A stretch of DNA of 64,000 bases, from positions 1-64,000 of the forward strand of contig NZ_MAPV01000092.1 in assembly GCF_001700505.1 (NCBI RefSeq), read 5' to 3'. Shown piece by piece: positions 7,514-15,904 of this stretch. Within the stretch, counting starts at the first letter, position 1, and the number at the start of each line of letters is the position of its first letter. The position numbers and the translations under genes were made by a program. The DNA is from Streptomyces mutomycini (lineage in GTDB: Bacteria > Actinomycetota > Actinomycetes > Streptomycetales > Streptomycetaceae). The notes beneath the pieces are model-generated. The model was not told the DNA's origin. It was given only the letters and a program-made list of their open reading frames with translations, and did not search any database.

Positions 7514-8335
7514 ATGCCCACGGTCCCCACCGTCACGCTCAACAACGGCGTCACGATTCCGCAGCTCGGTTTCGGTGTCTTCCAGGTCCCCGACGAGACC
7601 ACCGCCGCGGTCACCAGCGCCCTGGAAGCGGGTTACCGCTCCATCGACACCGCCGCCGTCTACGGCAACGAGGCGGGCGTGGGCCGCGCGCTGGCCGAGG
7701 CGGGACTTCCCCGCGAGGAGCTGTTCGTCACGACGAAGCTCTGGAACGCGGACCAGGGGTACGACTCCACGCTCGCCGCCTTCGACGCGAGCCTGGCCCT
7801 GCTCGGCCTCGACCATGTGGACCTCTACCTCATCCACTGGCCCACTCCGGCCCGCGACCTCTACACCGAGACCTGGCGTGCCCTGGAGAAGCTGGTGGCC
7901 GACGGCCGGATCCGGGCCGCCGGTGTGTCGAACTTCCAGCCCGCGCACCTGCGCCGGCTGCGGGAGGAGAGCTCGCTCGCCCCCGCCGTCAACCAGATCG
8001 AGCTGCACCCCGGGCTCCAGCAGAGCGAACTGCGCGCGGTGCACACCGAGCACGGCATCGCCACCGAGGCATGGAGCCCGCTGGCCCAGGGCGCGCTGCT
8101 GGACGACGGGGCGCTGCTCTCCCTCGCCGGGCACCACGGAAAGACGCCGGCCCAGGTGGTTCTGCGCTGGCACCTCCAGCTCGGCAACGTCGTGATCCCG
8201 AAGTCGGTCGCCCCCGCGCGCATCCGGCAGAACATCGACGTCTTCGACTTCGAGCTCTCGGCCGCCGACATGGAGGTGATCGGAGGCCTGGACCGCGGCA
8301 TGCGCACGGGCCCCGACCCCGACACCCTCAACTGA
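7514..8335 (+). CDS. Aldo/keto reductase
   Basis: This 273-residue NADPH-dependent aldo/keto reductase is a TIM barrel resembling 2,5-diketo-D-gluconate reductases. It has the opening NNGVTIPQLGFGVFQVP, the catalytic region GYRSIDTAAVYGNEAGVGRA (Asp, Tyr), the VTTKLWN lysine, the HWP segment (VDLYLIHWPTPARD) and the C-terminal NADPH phosphate site VIPKSVAPARIRQNIDVFDF. ATG 7514 follows GAGAGGT. It is monocistronic: a repeat-rich promoter lies upstream and a hairpin downstream. The physiological substrate is unknown. Confidence 0.9.
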   Translation: MPTVPTVTLNNGVTIPQLGFGVFQVPDETTAAVTSALEAGYRSIDTAAVYGNEAGVGRALAEAGLPREELFVTTKLWNADQGYDSTLAAFDASLALLGLDHVDLYLIHWPTPARDLYTETWRALEKLVADGRIRAAGVSNFQPAHLRRLREESSLAPAVNQIELHPGLQQSELRAVHTEHGIATEAWSPLAQGALLDDGALLSLAGHHGKTPAQVVLRWHLQLGNVVIPKSVAPARIRQNIDVFDFELSAADMEVIGGLDRGMRTGPDPDTLN

Positions 8336-8382
8336 CCTGCACCGAAGCCCCGTTCGCGGGCAGACGACGCAGCGGCCGAGCC

Positions 8383-8405
8383 GGGCAGGCACCTTGGGCC
8401 TGCCC
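8383..8405. terminator. Hairpin between convergent genes
   Basis: GGGCAGGC (8383-8390) and GCCTGCCC (8398-8405) form an 8-bp perfect stem with a 7-base loop. They lie between the reductase stop (8335) and the 3' end of the convergent DUF2087 gene (8444). A bidirectional terminator is likely. Confidence 0.6.
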
Positions 8406-8443
8406 CGTCGCGTCTCATGAAACCGGCCCGGGCGACCCGCCGG

Positions 8444-8719
8444 TCACCGCCCGCGCCGGTAGCTGCTGCCGTCCCTGGGCCGCTCCAGCAGGCCGGCGAC
8501 GACGAGGTACCTGCGCAGGGCGGAGCAGTCCTCGTGCACCGTGAGCAGAGCGTCGTTGACCTCGCGCTCCGTGTAGACGCGGTCCCGCTCGAAGAGCGTG
8601 TGCGCGAGGTGCTCCAGCAGCTGCTCTCGGCGGACGGGCCTCCGGGGGATCGCCGTCAGGCGCCCGCCCGAGAAGAGTGCGGCAACCTGGCGCGAAGTGC
8701 GGGTTTCGGTGTCGGACAT
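8444..8719 (-). CDS. DUF2087 domain protein
   Basis: This 91-residue protein is essentially one DUF2087 domain: GRLTAIPRRPVRREQLLEHL and FERDRVYTEREVNDALLTVH, followed by CSALRRYLVVAGLLERPRDG. The domain resembles a winged helix and is often found attached to regulators or alone. ATG 8719 has GAGG upstream and begins MSDTETRTSR; a longer frame is open but unconvincing. It diverges from the CE7 esterase gene. Its function is not established. Confidence 0.75.
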   Translation of the reverse strand: MSDTETRTSRQVAALFSGGRLTAIPRRPVRREQLLEHLAHTLFERDRVYTEREVNDALLTVHEDCSALRRYLVVAGLLERPRDGSSYRRGR

Positions 8720-8848
8720 TCCGGCAGCCTCGCAGGGGCGGACCGGACCGGCAACGCTTTTTCCCGCGATGTGAGAGGCGGTTGACGTTCGGGCCGACCG
8801 TCGTACGGTGTGACCATTCATTCACCTGATGACTCAAGGCGGTTCCGC

Positions 8849-9823
8849 ATGGCCCTCTTCGACCTGCCTCTCGATGAACTGCACGCCTACCGCAGCCGGT
8901 CGGTGGAGCCCGAGGACTTCGACGCATTCTGGTCCGCCACGCTCGACGAGGCGAGAACCCACGATCTGGACGCCCGCTTCGAGCTGCGCGCCGGCACGGG
9001 CCTCGTCACGGTCGACGTGTACGACGTGACGTTCGCCGGCTTCGGCGGCCACCCCGTCAAGGGCTGGTTCGTCCTCCCCGCGGGGACCACCGAACCCCTG
9101 CCGGTGGTCGTGGAGTTCATCGGGTACGGCGGAGGGCGCAGCCTGCCCCACGCGCACCTGCTCTGGGCCTCGGCCGGAATGGCCCACTTCGTGATGGACA
9201 CCCGCGGCCAGGGCAGCGGCTGGGCCCCGGGCGACACCGCCGACCCCGTCGGCTCCGGCCCCTCGCTGCCCGGATTCATGACACAGGGCATCGAGGACCC
9301 GAGTACGTACTACTACCGCAGGGTGATCACGGACGCGGTGCGCGCGGTGGAGGCGGCACGCTCGCACCCGCTGGCCGACGCGTCCCGGACCGCCGCGATC
9401 GGCGCGAGCCAGGGCGGCGGTCTCGCCCTCGCGGCCGGCGGCCTGGTGCCCGACCTGGCGGCCGTCGCGCCGGACGTGCCGTTCCTCTGCGACTTCCCCC
9501 GCGCGACCCGGATGACCGACCGCAAGCCATACCGCGAGATCGGCGACTACCTCAAGACGCACCGGGGCCGGGCCGAGCAGACGGAGAGGACACTGGCCTA
9601 CTTCGACGGGGTGCACTTCGCGGCACGGGGGCGGGCACCCGCGCTGTTCTCCGTGGCCATGGAGGACCTGACCTGCCCGCCGTCCACCGTGTTCGCGGCG
9701 TACAACGCGTACGCACACGCCGACAAGGAGATAGAGGTGTACGACTTCAACGACCATGAGGGCGGCGGCCCGTTCCAGCATGCCGTCCAGCTCAGGCGAC
9801 TGCCGCGGCTGCTGAAGGCCTGA
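8849..9823 (+). CDS. Acetylxylan esterase / cephalosporin-C deacetylase family (CE7)
   Basis: This 324-residue alpha/beta hydrolase is of the CE7 type. It begins MALFDLPLDELHAYRSRSVE and shows the three family motifs: the RGQGS loop (MDTRGQGSGWAPG), the nucleophile elbow GASQGGGLAL (Ser) and the C-terminal HExGG-like NDHEGGGPFQ (His). Members remove acetyl groups from xylo-oligosaccharides and related compounds. There is no signal peptide, so it acts on imported oligomers. It precedes a sugar-type dehydrogenase and a DUF6807 gene, which together suggest glycan catabolism. Confidence 0.88.
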   Translation: MALFDLPLDELHAYRSRSVEPEDFDAFWSATLDEARTHDLDARFELRAGTGLVTVDVYDVTFAGFGGHPVKGWFVLPAGTTEPLPVVVEFIGYGGGRSLPHAHLLWASAGMAHFVMDTRGQGSGWAPGDTADPVGSGPSLPGFMTQGIEDPSTYYYRRVITDAVRAVEAARSHPLADASRTAAIGASQGGGLALAAGGLVPDLAAVAPDVPFLCDFPRATRMTDRKPYREIGDYLKTHRGRAEQTERTLAYFDGVHFAARGRAPALFSVAMEDLTCPPSTVFAAYNAYAHADKEIEVYDFNDHEGGGPFQHAVQLRRLPRLLKA

Positions 9824-9882
9824 CGGACGCGCGCGGCCCGGACCCCTTGACCCGCCTCCCGCCGGAGCCTAGGTTTCCCGGG

Positions 9883-9898
9883 AGAAAGCGCTTGCTGT
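9883..9898. promoter_or_regulatory. LacI-family type operator
   Basis: GAGAAAGCGCTTGCTG contains the AAGCGCTT core that marks operators of LacI/GalR-family repressors of sugar catabolism. It lies just upstream of the Gfo/Idh/MocA gene. No LacI-family gene is in this window, so the regulator would be elsewhere. Confidence 0.5.
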
Positions 9899-9931
9899 CA
9901 GGTGGGCGCCTCTGTCTTTCCAGCCGAAGGG

Positions 9932-11095
9932 GTGTTTGTCACGGCCAGCAATCCTTCGCACCGGGAGCCGGTGCGGGTCGCGATCGTCGGTACGGGTGCG
10001 ATCGCGCGTGGCAGTCATCTGCCCGCGCTGACCGCACTCGCCGCCGGGGAGCCCCTGGAGATCGTCGCCGCGGTCGATGTCGACGAGGCGTCGGTCGCGG
10101 CGTTCTGCACCGATGCGGGGATCGCACACCCGTACACCGACCTCGGTCTCATGCTCGCCGAGCAGCGCCCGGACCTGGTCACCCTCGCGACCCCGCCCCG
10201 CTTCCACCGCGACCAGACCGTGGCCGCGCTGCGCGCCGGGGCGTGGGTGTGGTGCGAGAAGCCGCCCTGCCCGTCACTGGAGGACTTCGACGCGATCGAG
10301 GCGGCCGAGGGCCCTGACGGTGACGGCCCGTACGCGGCGATCGTGTTCCAGCACCGCTTCGGCTCGGGAGCCCGGCACGTCCGGGAACTGCTCGCCGGAC
10401 GGGCCATGGGCCGGCCGCTGGTGGCCCACTGCCAGACGACCTGGTTCAGGGACGCGGCGTACTACTCCGCTCCCTGGCGTGGCACGTGGAGCAGCGAGGG
10501 CGGCGGTCCCACGATGGGGCACGGCATCCATCAGATGGATCTGCTGCTCGACCTGCTGGGCCCGTGGGCGGAGATCCGCGCGATGGCGGGGCGGCTGGTG
10601 CACGACGTCGAGACGGAGGACGTCTCCACCGCGCTCATCCGTTTCGAGAACGGTGCGATGGCCACCGTGGTGAACAGCGTGCTCAGCCCGGACGAGGTCA
10701 GCCGGATCCGGATCGACTGCGAGCGGGCGACCGTCGAGCTCACCCATCTGTACGGGCATCGCAACGCGGACTGGAGGATCACACCGGCCCCCGGAGTCAC
10801 GTCCGAAGAGGCCGACGCCTGGCGGGACTTCGGGCCTGATGTGCCCAGCTCGCACGAGGCTCAGCTGAAGGGTCTGCTGGCGGACCTGCGGGCCGGACGC
10901 CGGCCGCGGAGCAGCGGCGCGGACGGCCGCAAGAGCCTCGAACTGGTCGCCGCGCTGTACAGGGCGGCCTTCACGGGGTCCACCGTACGGGCGGGCGGGA
11001 TCGGGCCCGGCGATCCGTACTACGGCGCGCTGCACGGCGGTGCCCCCGGCTGGGCACCGGAAAGCCGGGAACAGCCTGCGGAGGTCCCGGCATGA
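9932..11095 (+). CDS. Gfo/Idh/MocA family oxidoreductase
   Basis: This NAD(P)-dependent oxidoreductase has about 387 residues. The Rossmann domain begins VRVAIVGTGAIARGSHLPAL and carries the WCEKPPCPSLEDFDAIE segment (EKP lysine). The C-terminal GFO_IDH_MocA_C sheet domain includes GGGPTMGHGIHQMDLLLDLL, with the substrate-site histidines. Such enzymes oxidise or reduce cyclic polyols and sugars. GTG 9932 is one start; GTG 9902 is also in frame, directly behind the LacI-type operator. It overlaps the DUF6807 gene by ATGA, so the two are co-translated. Confidence 0.87.
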   Translation: MFVTASNPSHREPVRVAIVGTGAIARGSHLPALTALAAGEPLEIVAAVDVDEASVAAFCTDAGIAHPYTDLGLMLAEQRPDLVTLATPPRFHRDQTVAALRAGAWVWCEKPPCPSLEDFDAIEAAEGPDGDGPYAAIVFQHRFGSGARHVRELLAGRAMGRPLVAHCQTTWFRDAAYYSAPWRGTWSSEGGGPTMGHGIHQMDLLLDLLGPWAEIRAMAGRLVHDVETEDVSTALIRFENGAMATVVNSVLSPDEVSRIRIDCERATVELTHLYGHRNADWRITPAPGVTSEEADAWRDFGPDVPSSHEAQLKGLLADLRAGRRPRSSGADGRKSLELVAALYRAAFTGSTVRAGGIGPGDPYYGALHGGAPGWAPESREQPAEVPA

Positions 11096-12021
11096 CCCGG
11101 GCCGTGGAGCTCACCCACCGGCACGGCGACCACCTCTCCGTCACCGCGACCGGGAGCGGAGTGGAACTGCTGCGCTACGTCTACCGGGCCGAGGACGCCT
11201 GGGAGTCCCCGAAGCCTTACATCCACCCTCTGCGCACACTGTCCGGGCACGTGGTGACCGGGTACCGGCCCAACGACCACCGCTGGCACAAGGGTCTGCA
11301 GATGACCGCCTCGCACCTGTCGGGCGCGAATCTGTGGGGCGGCAACAGCTATGTGCACGGCGAGGGGTATCTCGCCCTGCCGGAACGCGTCGGGTCCATG
11401 GCGCACACCGGTTTCGACGAGGTGTCGGTGCGCGACGACGGGGTCAGCTTCTCGGAACGGCTGACGTGGCATCCGTACGACGGGGAGCTCTGGGCCGAGG
11501 AGATCCGCCGTGTCGAGGTGCACGATGTCGATGCCGTGACCGGCAGCTGGGCGCTGACGTGGTCGTCCGCGGTCACCAACCGGCGCGGGGAGCCGCTGCG
11601 GTTCGGCAGTCCGACGACGCACGGCCGGCCGGCCGCGGGGTACACCGGCCTGTTCTGGCGCGGGCCGCGCGCCTTCCGGGACGGACGGATCATCGCCCCG
11701 GACGCCGAGGGGCCGGAGATGATGGGGCAGCAGGCGCCCTGGCTCGCGTACAGCGGTGAGCACGACGGGACGGACGGGCACGCGACGCTGGTCTTCGTCC
11801 ACTCCCCCGAGAACGACCACACCGGCGCGGACGGCACGCATCCGGCCCACTGGTTCGTGCGCAGTTCCCCCTTCGCGGCTGTCGCTCCGTCCCTCGCCTT
11901 CCACCAGGAGCTTCCGCTCGCCCCGGGGGCGACCCTGACCCGCCGCTACCGGGTGCTGGTGGCCGACGGAGCCTGGGACCGCGACCGGATCGCCTCCGCG
12001 GTCGACGGGCTCGCCTGGTAG
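11092..12021 (+). CDS. DUF6807 (PmoA-like) family protein
   Basis: This 309-residue protein is of the DUF6807 family, often annotated PmoA-like. Characteristic parts are YIHPLRTLSGHVVTGYRPND, then HRWHKGLQMTASHLSGANLW, and the C-terminal HPAHWFVRSSPFAAVAPSLA. The family is usually found beside Gfo/Idh/MocA dehydrogenases in sugar-degradation loci and has a carbohydrate-epimerase-like beta-sandwich look. Here it starts inside the stop codon of such a dehydrogenase, so it probably acts in the same pathway. The reaction is unknown. Confidence 0.8.
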   Translation: MTRAVELTHRHGDHLSVTATGSGVELLRYVYRAEDAWESPKPYIHPLRTLSGHVVTGYRPNDHRWHKGLQMTASHLSGANLWGGNSYVHGEGYLALPERVGSMAHTGFDEVSVRDDGVSFSERLTWHPYDGELWAEEIRRVEVHDVDAVTGSWALTWSSAVTNRRGEPLRFGSPTTHGRPAAGYTGLFWRGPRAFRDGRIIAPDAEGPEMMGQQAPWLAYSGEHDGTDGHATLVFVHSPENDHTGADGTHPAHWFVRSSPFAAVAPSLAFHQELPLAPGATLTRRYRVLVADGAWDRDRIASAVDGLAW

Positions 12022-12070
12022 CGGACCGGCCCCGGGTAGGTGCTTCCCCCGCATGCTCCGGCCGGTCCGC
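12021..12070. terminator. Bidirectional terminator hairpin
   Basis: GCGGACCGGC (12021-12030) and GCCGGTCCGC (12061-12070) are perfect 10-bp arms with 30 bases between them. They lie between the convergent DUF6807 and deazaflavin oxidoreductase genes. Confidence 0.55.
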
Positions 12071-12084
12071 CCCTGGCTGCGGCC

Positions 12085-12528
12085 TCAGGCCTTCGGGGCT
12101 GCGGAGAGCACGAAGACCGGGATCTCCCGGTCGGTCTTGGTCTGGTAGTCGGCGTAGTCGGGGAACGCCTCCACGGCCCGGCCCCACCAAAGAGCCTTCT
12201 CCTCGCCCGTGACCTCGCGGGCGACCATGTCGCGGAGCGTCGTCCCGTCCCGCAGCTCCACCCGCGGGTCGGCCTGCACGTTGTAGTACCAGACGGGATG
12301 CTTGGGGGCCCCGCCGAGCGAGGCGACCACGGCGTACTCCCCGTCGTGCTCGACCCGCATGAGCGGGGTCTTGCGGAGCTTGCCGCTCTTGGCTCCGCGC
12401 GTCGTCAGAAGGATGACGGGCATGCCGCGCAGGGTGGTCCCCTGCGTACCGCCGGAGCTCTCGATGAGCTCGACCTGCTCACGGACCCACGTCGTCGGGC
12501 TCGGCTCGTACTCGCCCTCGATCGGCAT
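12085..12528 (-). CDS. Nitroreductase/deazaflavin (F420)-dependent oxidoreductase, Ddn family
   Basis: This 147-residue split-barrel protein is of the deazaflavin-dependent nitroreductase (Ddn/PNPOx-like) family. Typical parts are [20 protein letters not shown] (F420 phosphate contacts), [20 protein letters not shown] and a short acidic-aromatic C-terminal part. Members use F420H2 to reduce quinones or nitro compounds. ATG 12528 has AGAGGA upstream. It is monocistronic between two clear boundaries. The physiological acceptor cannot be inferred. Confidence 0.87.
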   Translation of the reverse strand: MPIEGEYEPSPTTWVREQVELIESSGGTQGTTLRGMPVILLTTRGAKSGKLRKTPLMRVEHDGEYAVVASLGGAPKHPVWYYNVQADPRVELRDGTTLRDMVAREVTGEEKALWWGRAVEAFPDYADYQTKTDREIPVFVLSAAPKA

Positions 12529-12850
12529 GGCACATGTCCTCTCGTCGGAGTGCTGCGGTCGTGTGCCCATCATGGCTCCGCCGTGGTCAGGGAGCCTGCA
12601 GGGACACCGGCGTACAGCCTGCCCACCACTCGCCGTCTCATTCCCCGGACACGCGTGAGACGGCCGACGCCGGATCCGCCCGGGGAATCCAGTCCATTAC
12701 AGGGCGATACGTCCATTTATTTCCGAAATATCCACCCGCCCCGCCCCGTGAGTCTGCGGGCGCAGGCCGTACCGTGGGGGCAGCGGAGTAAGCCAAGCCT
12801 TACCCCGCTGCACTCTGCCCTTGCTCGTCCGCCCTAAGGAACAACACTCC

Positions 12851-14212
12851 ATGACACGCCCCGTCCGCGTCGCCATCGTCGGAGCCGGTCCCGCCGGAAT
12901 CTACGCAGCGGACGCGCTTCTCAAGTCCGAGGCCGCCCAGGAGCCGGGCGTATCGATCGACCTGTTCGAGCGCATGCCCGCTCCCTTCGGCCTGATCCGG
13001 TACGGAGTGGCTCCGGACCACCCGCGGATCAAGGGCATCGTCAAGGCTCTGCACCAGGTCCTGGACAAGCCGCAGCTGCGGCTGTTCGGCAACGTCGACT
13101 ACCCGGGCGACATCGGCCTGGACGACCTGCGGTCCTTCTACGACGCAGTGATCTTCTCCACCGGCGCCGACGCCGACCGCGCCCTCGACATACCCGGCAT
13201 AGAGCTCGAGGGCTCCTACGGCGCGGCCGACTTCGTCGCCTGGTACGACGGGCACCCGGAGGTCCCGCGCACCTGGCCGCTGGAGGCGGAGAAGGTCGCC
13301 GTGCTGGGCGTCGGCAACGTGGCCCTGGACGTGGCGCGCATCCTCGCCAAGACGGCGGACGAACTGCTCCCGACCGAGATCCCCGCGAACGTCCACGACG
13401 GGCTCAAGGCGAACAAGGCGCTGGAGGTGCACGTCTTCGGACGGCGCGGGCCGGCCCAGGCGAAGTTCAGCCCGATGGAGCTGCGCGAGCTGGACCACTC
13501 GCCGAACATCGAGGTCATCGTCAACCCCGAGGACATCGACTACGACGAGGGCTCGATCGCGACCCGGCGGGAGAACAAGCAGGCCAACATGGTGGCCTCG
13601 ACGCTCGAGAAGTGGGCGATCCGGGACGTGGGCGAGCGCCCGCACAAGCTGTTCCTGCACTTCTTCGAGTCCCCGGTGGAGGTCGTCGGCGAGGACGGCC
13701 GCGTCGTCGCCCTGCGGACCGAGCGTACGGAGCTGGACGGCACGGGCAACGTCAAGGGCACGGGGCGCCACACGGACTGGGACGTGCAGAGCGTCTACCG
13801 CGCGGTCGGCTACTACTCGGAGGAGCTCCCGAAGCTGCCGTTCGACGTGGTCTCCGGCACCGTCCCGCACGCGGCCGGGCGGGTGCTGACCGGTGACGAG
13901 CCGATGCCCTCGGTGTACGTCACCGGGTGGATCAAGCGCGGTCCGATCGGCCTGATCGGACACACCAAGGGCGACGCGAACGAGACCGTGGCCTGCCTGC
14001 TGGAGGACCACGCCGCCGGACGGCTGCCGGTCCCCGAGCAGCCCGGACCCGACGCGGTCGTGGACTTCCTGGAGCAGCGCGGTGTCCGGTACACCACCAA
14101 GGAGGGCTGGCACCGCCTGGACGCCCACGAGCAGGCGCTCGGAGCCGAGCAGGGCCGTGAGCGCATCAAGGTCGTCGAGCGCGCGGCGATGCTGGACGCG
14201 TCCGGAGCCTGA
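12851..14212 (+). CDS. fprA: FAD-dependent ferredoxin-NADP+ reductase (FprA / adrenodoxin reductase type)
   Basis: This 453-residue protein is like mycobacterial FprA. It has the FAD Rossmann motif VAIVGAGPAGIYAADALL, the family stretch PFGLIRYGVAPDHPRIKGIV, the NADP site VAVLGVGNVALDVARILAKT with FGRRGPAQAKFSPMELREL, and the C-terminal VTGWIKRGPIGLIGHTKGDA. It transfers electrons from NADPH to ferredoxin, for example for P450s. ATG 12851 follows AAGGAACA. It has its own promoter region and a very strong terminator, so it is monocistronic. Confidence 0.92.
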   Translation: MTRPVRVAIVGAGPAGIYAADALLKSEAAQEPGVSIDLFERMPAPFGLIRYGVAPDHPRIKGIVKALHQVLDKPQLRLFGNVDYPGDIGLDDLRSFYDAVIFSTGADADRALDIPGIELEGSYGAADFVAWYDGHPEVPRTWPLEAEKVAVLGVGNVALDVARILAKTADELLPTEIPANVHDGLKANKALEVHVFGRRGPAQAKFSPMELRELDHSPNIEVIVNPEDIDYDEGSIATRRENKQANMVASTLEKWAIRDVGERPHKLFLHFFESPVEVVGEDGRVVALRTERTELDGTGNVKGTGRHTDWDVQSVYRAVGYYSEELPKLPFDVVSGTVPHAAGRVLTGDEPMPSVYVTGWIKRGPIGLIGHTKGDANETVACLLEDHAAGRLPVPEQPGPDAVVDFLEQRGVRYTTKEGWHRLDAHEQALGAEQGRERIKVVERAAMLDASGA

Positions 14213-14223
14213 CAGCCGGTCAG

Positions 14224-14274
14224 GCACCGCGCCCCCGGGGCCCCTCGTCGAGGCGGGCCCCGGGGGCGCGGTGC
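14224..14274 (+). terminator. Strong factor-independent terminator after fprA
   Basis: Perfect 20-bp complementary arms (14224-14243 and 14255-14274) flank an 11-base loop, beginning 11 bases after the fprA stop codon. This is the most stable hairpin I noticed in the window. Confidence 0.85.
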
Positions 14275-14410
14275 TCTCCGGAAGCCGGAAGCCGGGCCCT
14301 GGCAGACGGCGCGGGCGTCCGCGGGTTCATGACCGTACCGCGGACGGTGCCACACCGTTCCGGCACGTGGTGAGCGGAAGGCCTGTGCCTTCAGGCCGTA
14401 GACTCGCCGA

Positions 14411-15031
14411 ATGGCCAAGTACTTCGACGTGCACCCCGAGAACCCGCAGCGCCGCACCATCACCAACGTGGCCGAGAGCATCCGGTCCGGCGCCCTCGTC
14501 GCCTATCCGACCGACTCCTGTTACGCCCTGGGATGCCAGCTGGGCAGCCGCGACGGGATCGACCGCATCCGCTCGATCCGCAACCTCGACGACCGCCACC
14601 ACTTCACCCTGGTGTGCCAGAACTTCGCGCAGCTCGGCCAGTTCGTCCAGGTCGACAACGACGTCTTCCGCACCATCAAGGCGGCGACGCCCGGGAGTTA
14701 CACCTTCATCCTTCCCGCCACCAAAGAGGTGCCGCGACAGTTGCTCCACCCGAAGAAGAAGACCGTCGGCGTCCGGATCCCGGATCACACCGTGACACAG
14801 GCGCTCCTGGCCGAGCTCGGTGAGCCGCTGCTGTCCAGCACGCTGCTCCTGCCGGACGAGGAGGAGCCGCTGACGCAGGGCTGGGAGATCAAGGAGCGCC
14901 TCGACCATGTGGTGGACGTCGTGCTCGACTCCGGCGACTGCGGGACCGAGCCGACCACCGTCATCGACTTCTCGGGTGGCGAGCTGGAGGTCGTACGCCG
15001 GGGAGCCGGAGACCTGACCCGGTTCGAGTAG
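14411..15031 (+). CDS. L-threonylcarbamoyladenylate synthase family protein (TsaC/YciO/Sua5)
   Basis: This 206-residue YrdC-like-domain protein has GALVAYPTDSCYALGCQLGS (the YPT loop of the nucleotide site), RNLDDRHHFTLVCQN, GSYTFILPATKEVPRQLLHP and KKKTVGVRIPDH. TsaC proteins make threonylcarbamoyl-AMP for the tRNA t6A37 modification. The YciO branch has the same fold with less certain activity. The opening MAKYFDVHPENPQRRTI and the DSCYALG variant favour the YciO-like branch, so a role in t6A is possible but not assured. It stands alone. Confidence 0.8.
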   Translation: MAKYFDVHPENPQRRTITNVAESIRSGALVAYPTDSCYALGCQLGSRDGIDRIRSIRNLDDRHHFTLVCQNFAQLGQFVQVDNDVFRTIKAATPGSYTFILPATKEVPRQLLHPKKKTVGVRIPDHTVTQALLAELGEPLLSSTLLLPDEEEPLTQGWEIKERLDHVVDVVLDSGDCGTEPTTVIDFSGGELEVVRRGAGDLTRFE

Positions 15032-15144
15032 GACACCGCCCCGCACGGTCACTCCGCGCTCCCGGCGCCCTCGCTGAGATGCGCGCACCCCCGGGTGCCT
15101 GGTTCGGTGGAGGGGTCCGCTCCGCCCAGTGCCAGGGAGTGATC

Positions 15145-15336
15145 ATGAGCGAGTCAGAAGACGTCAGGGGCCGTCTCCAGCAGATGCGCGGCCGGGCCAA
15201 GGAACTGGAGAAGGCCGCCGAGAAGGCCACCGACCCTGCGGAACGCCGGCGCCTCCAGGACGAAGCACACCGGCTCGAATCGCAGAGCGTGCAGGTCAGC
15301 GGCATGGCGAGCGGGGACATCTACCCCATGGAGTGA
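15145..15336 (+). CDS. Small DUF6381-type protein
   Basis: This 63-residue hydrophilic helical protein contains LQQMRGRAKELEKAAEKATD and ERRRLQDEAHRLESQSVQVS. The heptad-like spacing and charged residues suggest a short coiled coil. It looks like the DUF6381 family of small Streptomyces proteins, which has no known function. AGGGAGTGATC precedes ATG 15145. It lies in a run of small unlinked genes. Confidence 0.6.
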   Translation: MSESEDVRGRLQQMRGRAKELEKAAEKATDPAERRRLQDEAHRLESQSVQVSGMASGDIYPME

Positions 15337-15502
15337 CCGGCGGCGTGGGCTCGGGAGGCTTGGGGCCGGGTCCCCGCTTGCCCTCTCCTCGGCCGAGTGT
15401 TAAATCGGAAGTGGGGTGACATGCGGTGGATACGCGGAGGGCTGGGCACGGGCTTCCCCTCCCCCGCCCCGCTCTCCGCTCCCGCTCCGCGAAAGGGACC
15501 CG

Positions 15503-15901
15503 GTGACGTACATGAAGTGGCAGGCGTTCCTGGAGGCCGTGCAGGAACGCGGCGCCTATCCATCGGCCCTTGATGCGGAGCGCGCGTCGCGCGTGGTGCT
15601 GGCGCTGCTCGGAGCGCATCTGGTCGGCGAGGAGCGGAACGAGCTGGCCGCGCGGCTCCCCGAGACGTTCGCACTCATTCTCCTGAACCCGCTGCAGGCC
15701 GCCGAACCGCTCAGCTCGGAGCGGTTCGTACGCGCGGTGTCCGCCTGGATCGAGGGCGCGAGCGAGGAGACGGCGGCCTGGGACACCAGTGCGGTGCTCA
15801 GTGTGGTGGCCGACGCCTCGGGCGAGGACCTGCTCCAGCGCCTCCTGCTGCAACTACCCCCGGGATACGACCTCTTGTTCGGACACCCCGGCAGCGGCTG
15901 A
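15503..15901 (+). CDS. DUF2267 domain protein
   Basis: This 132-residue protein shows the DUF2267 pattern: WQAFLEAVQERGAYPSALDA, then RASRVVLALLGAHLVGEERN and ELAARLPETFALILLN. The family is helical, often duplicated and frequent beside stress genes in actinobacteria. Its function is unknown. The GTG start at 15503 is chosen because AAAGGGA lies about 8 bases upstream and the domain begins there. It runs convergently into the LLM oxidoreductase, with 3 bases between the stops. Confidence 0.75.
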   Translation: MTYMKWQAFLEAVQERGAYPSALDAERASRVVLALLGAHLVGEERNELAARLPETFALILLNPLQAAEPLSSERFVRAVSAWIEGASEETAAWDTSAVLSVVADASGEDLLQRLLLQLPPGYDLLFGHPGSG

Positions 15902-15904
15902 CAC

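Noticed and set aside
9902..9931. Ten-residue N-terminal extension of the Gfo/Idh/MocA protein from GTG 9902
   Set aside because: Not conserved-looking. The Rossmann motif starts well after GTG 9932, although 9902 cannot be fully excluded.
12789..12807. TAAGCCAAGCCTTACCCCG upstream of fprA, resembling an iron box
   Set aside because: It matches the consensus at only about 11 of 19 positions, well below the three sites near 28-29 kb.
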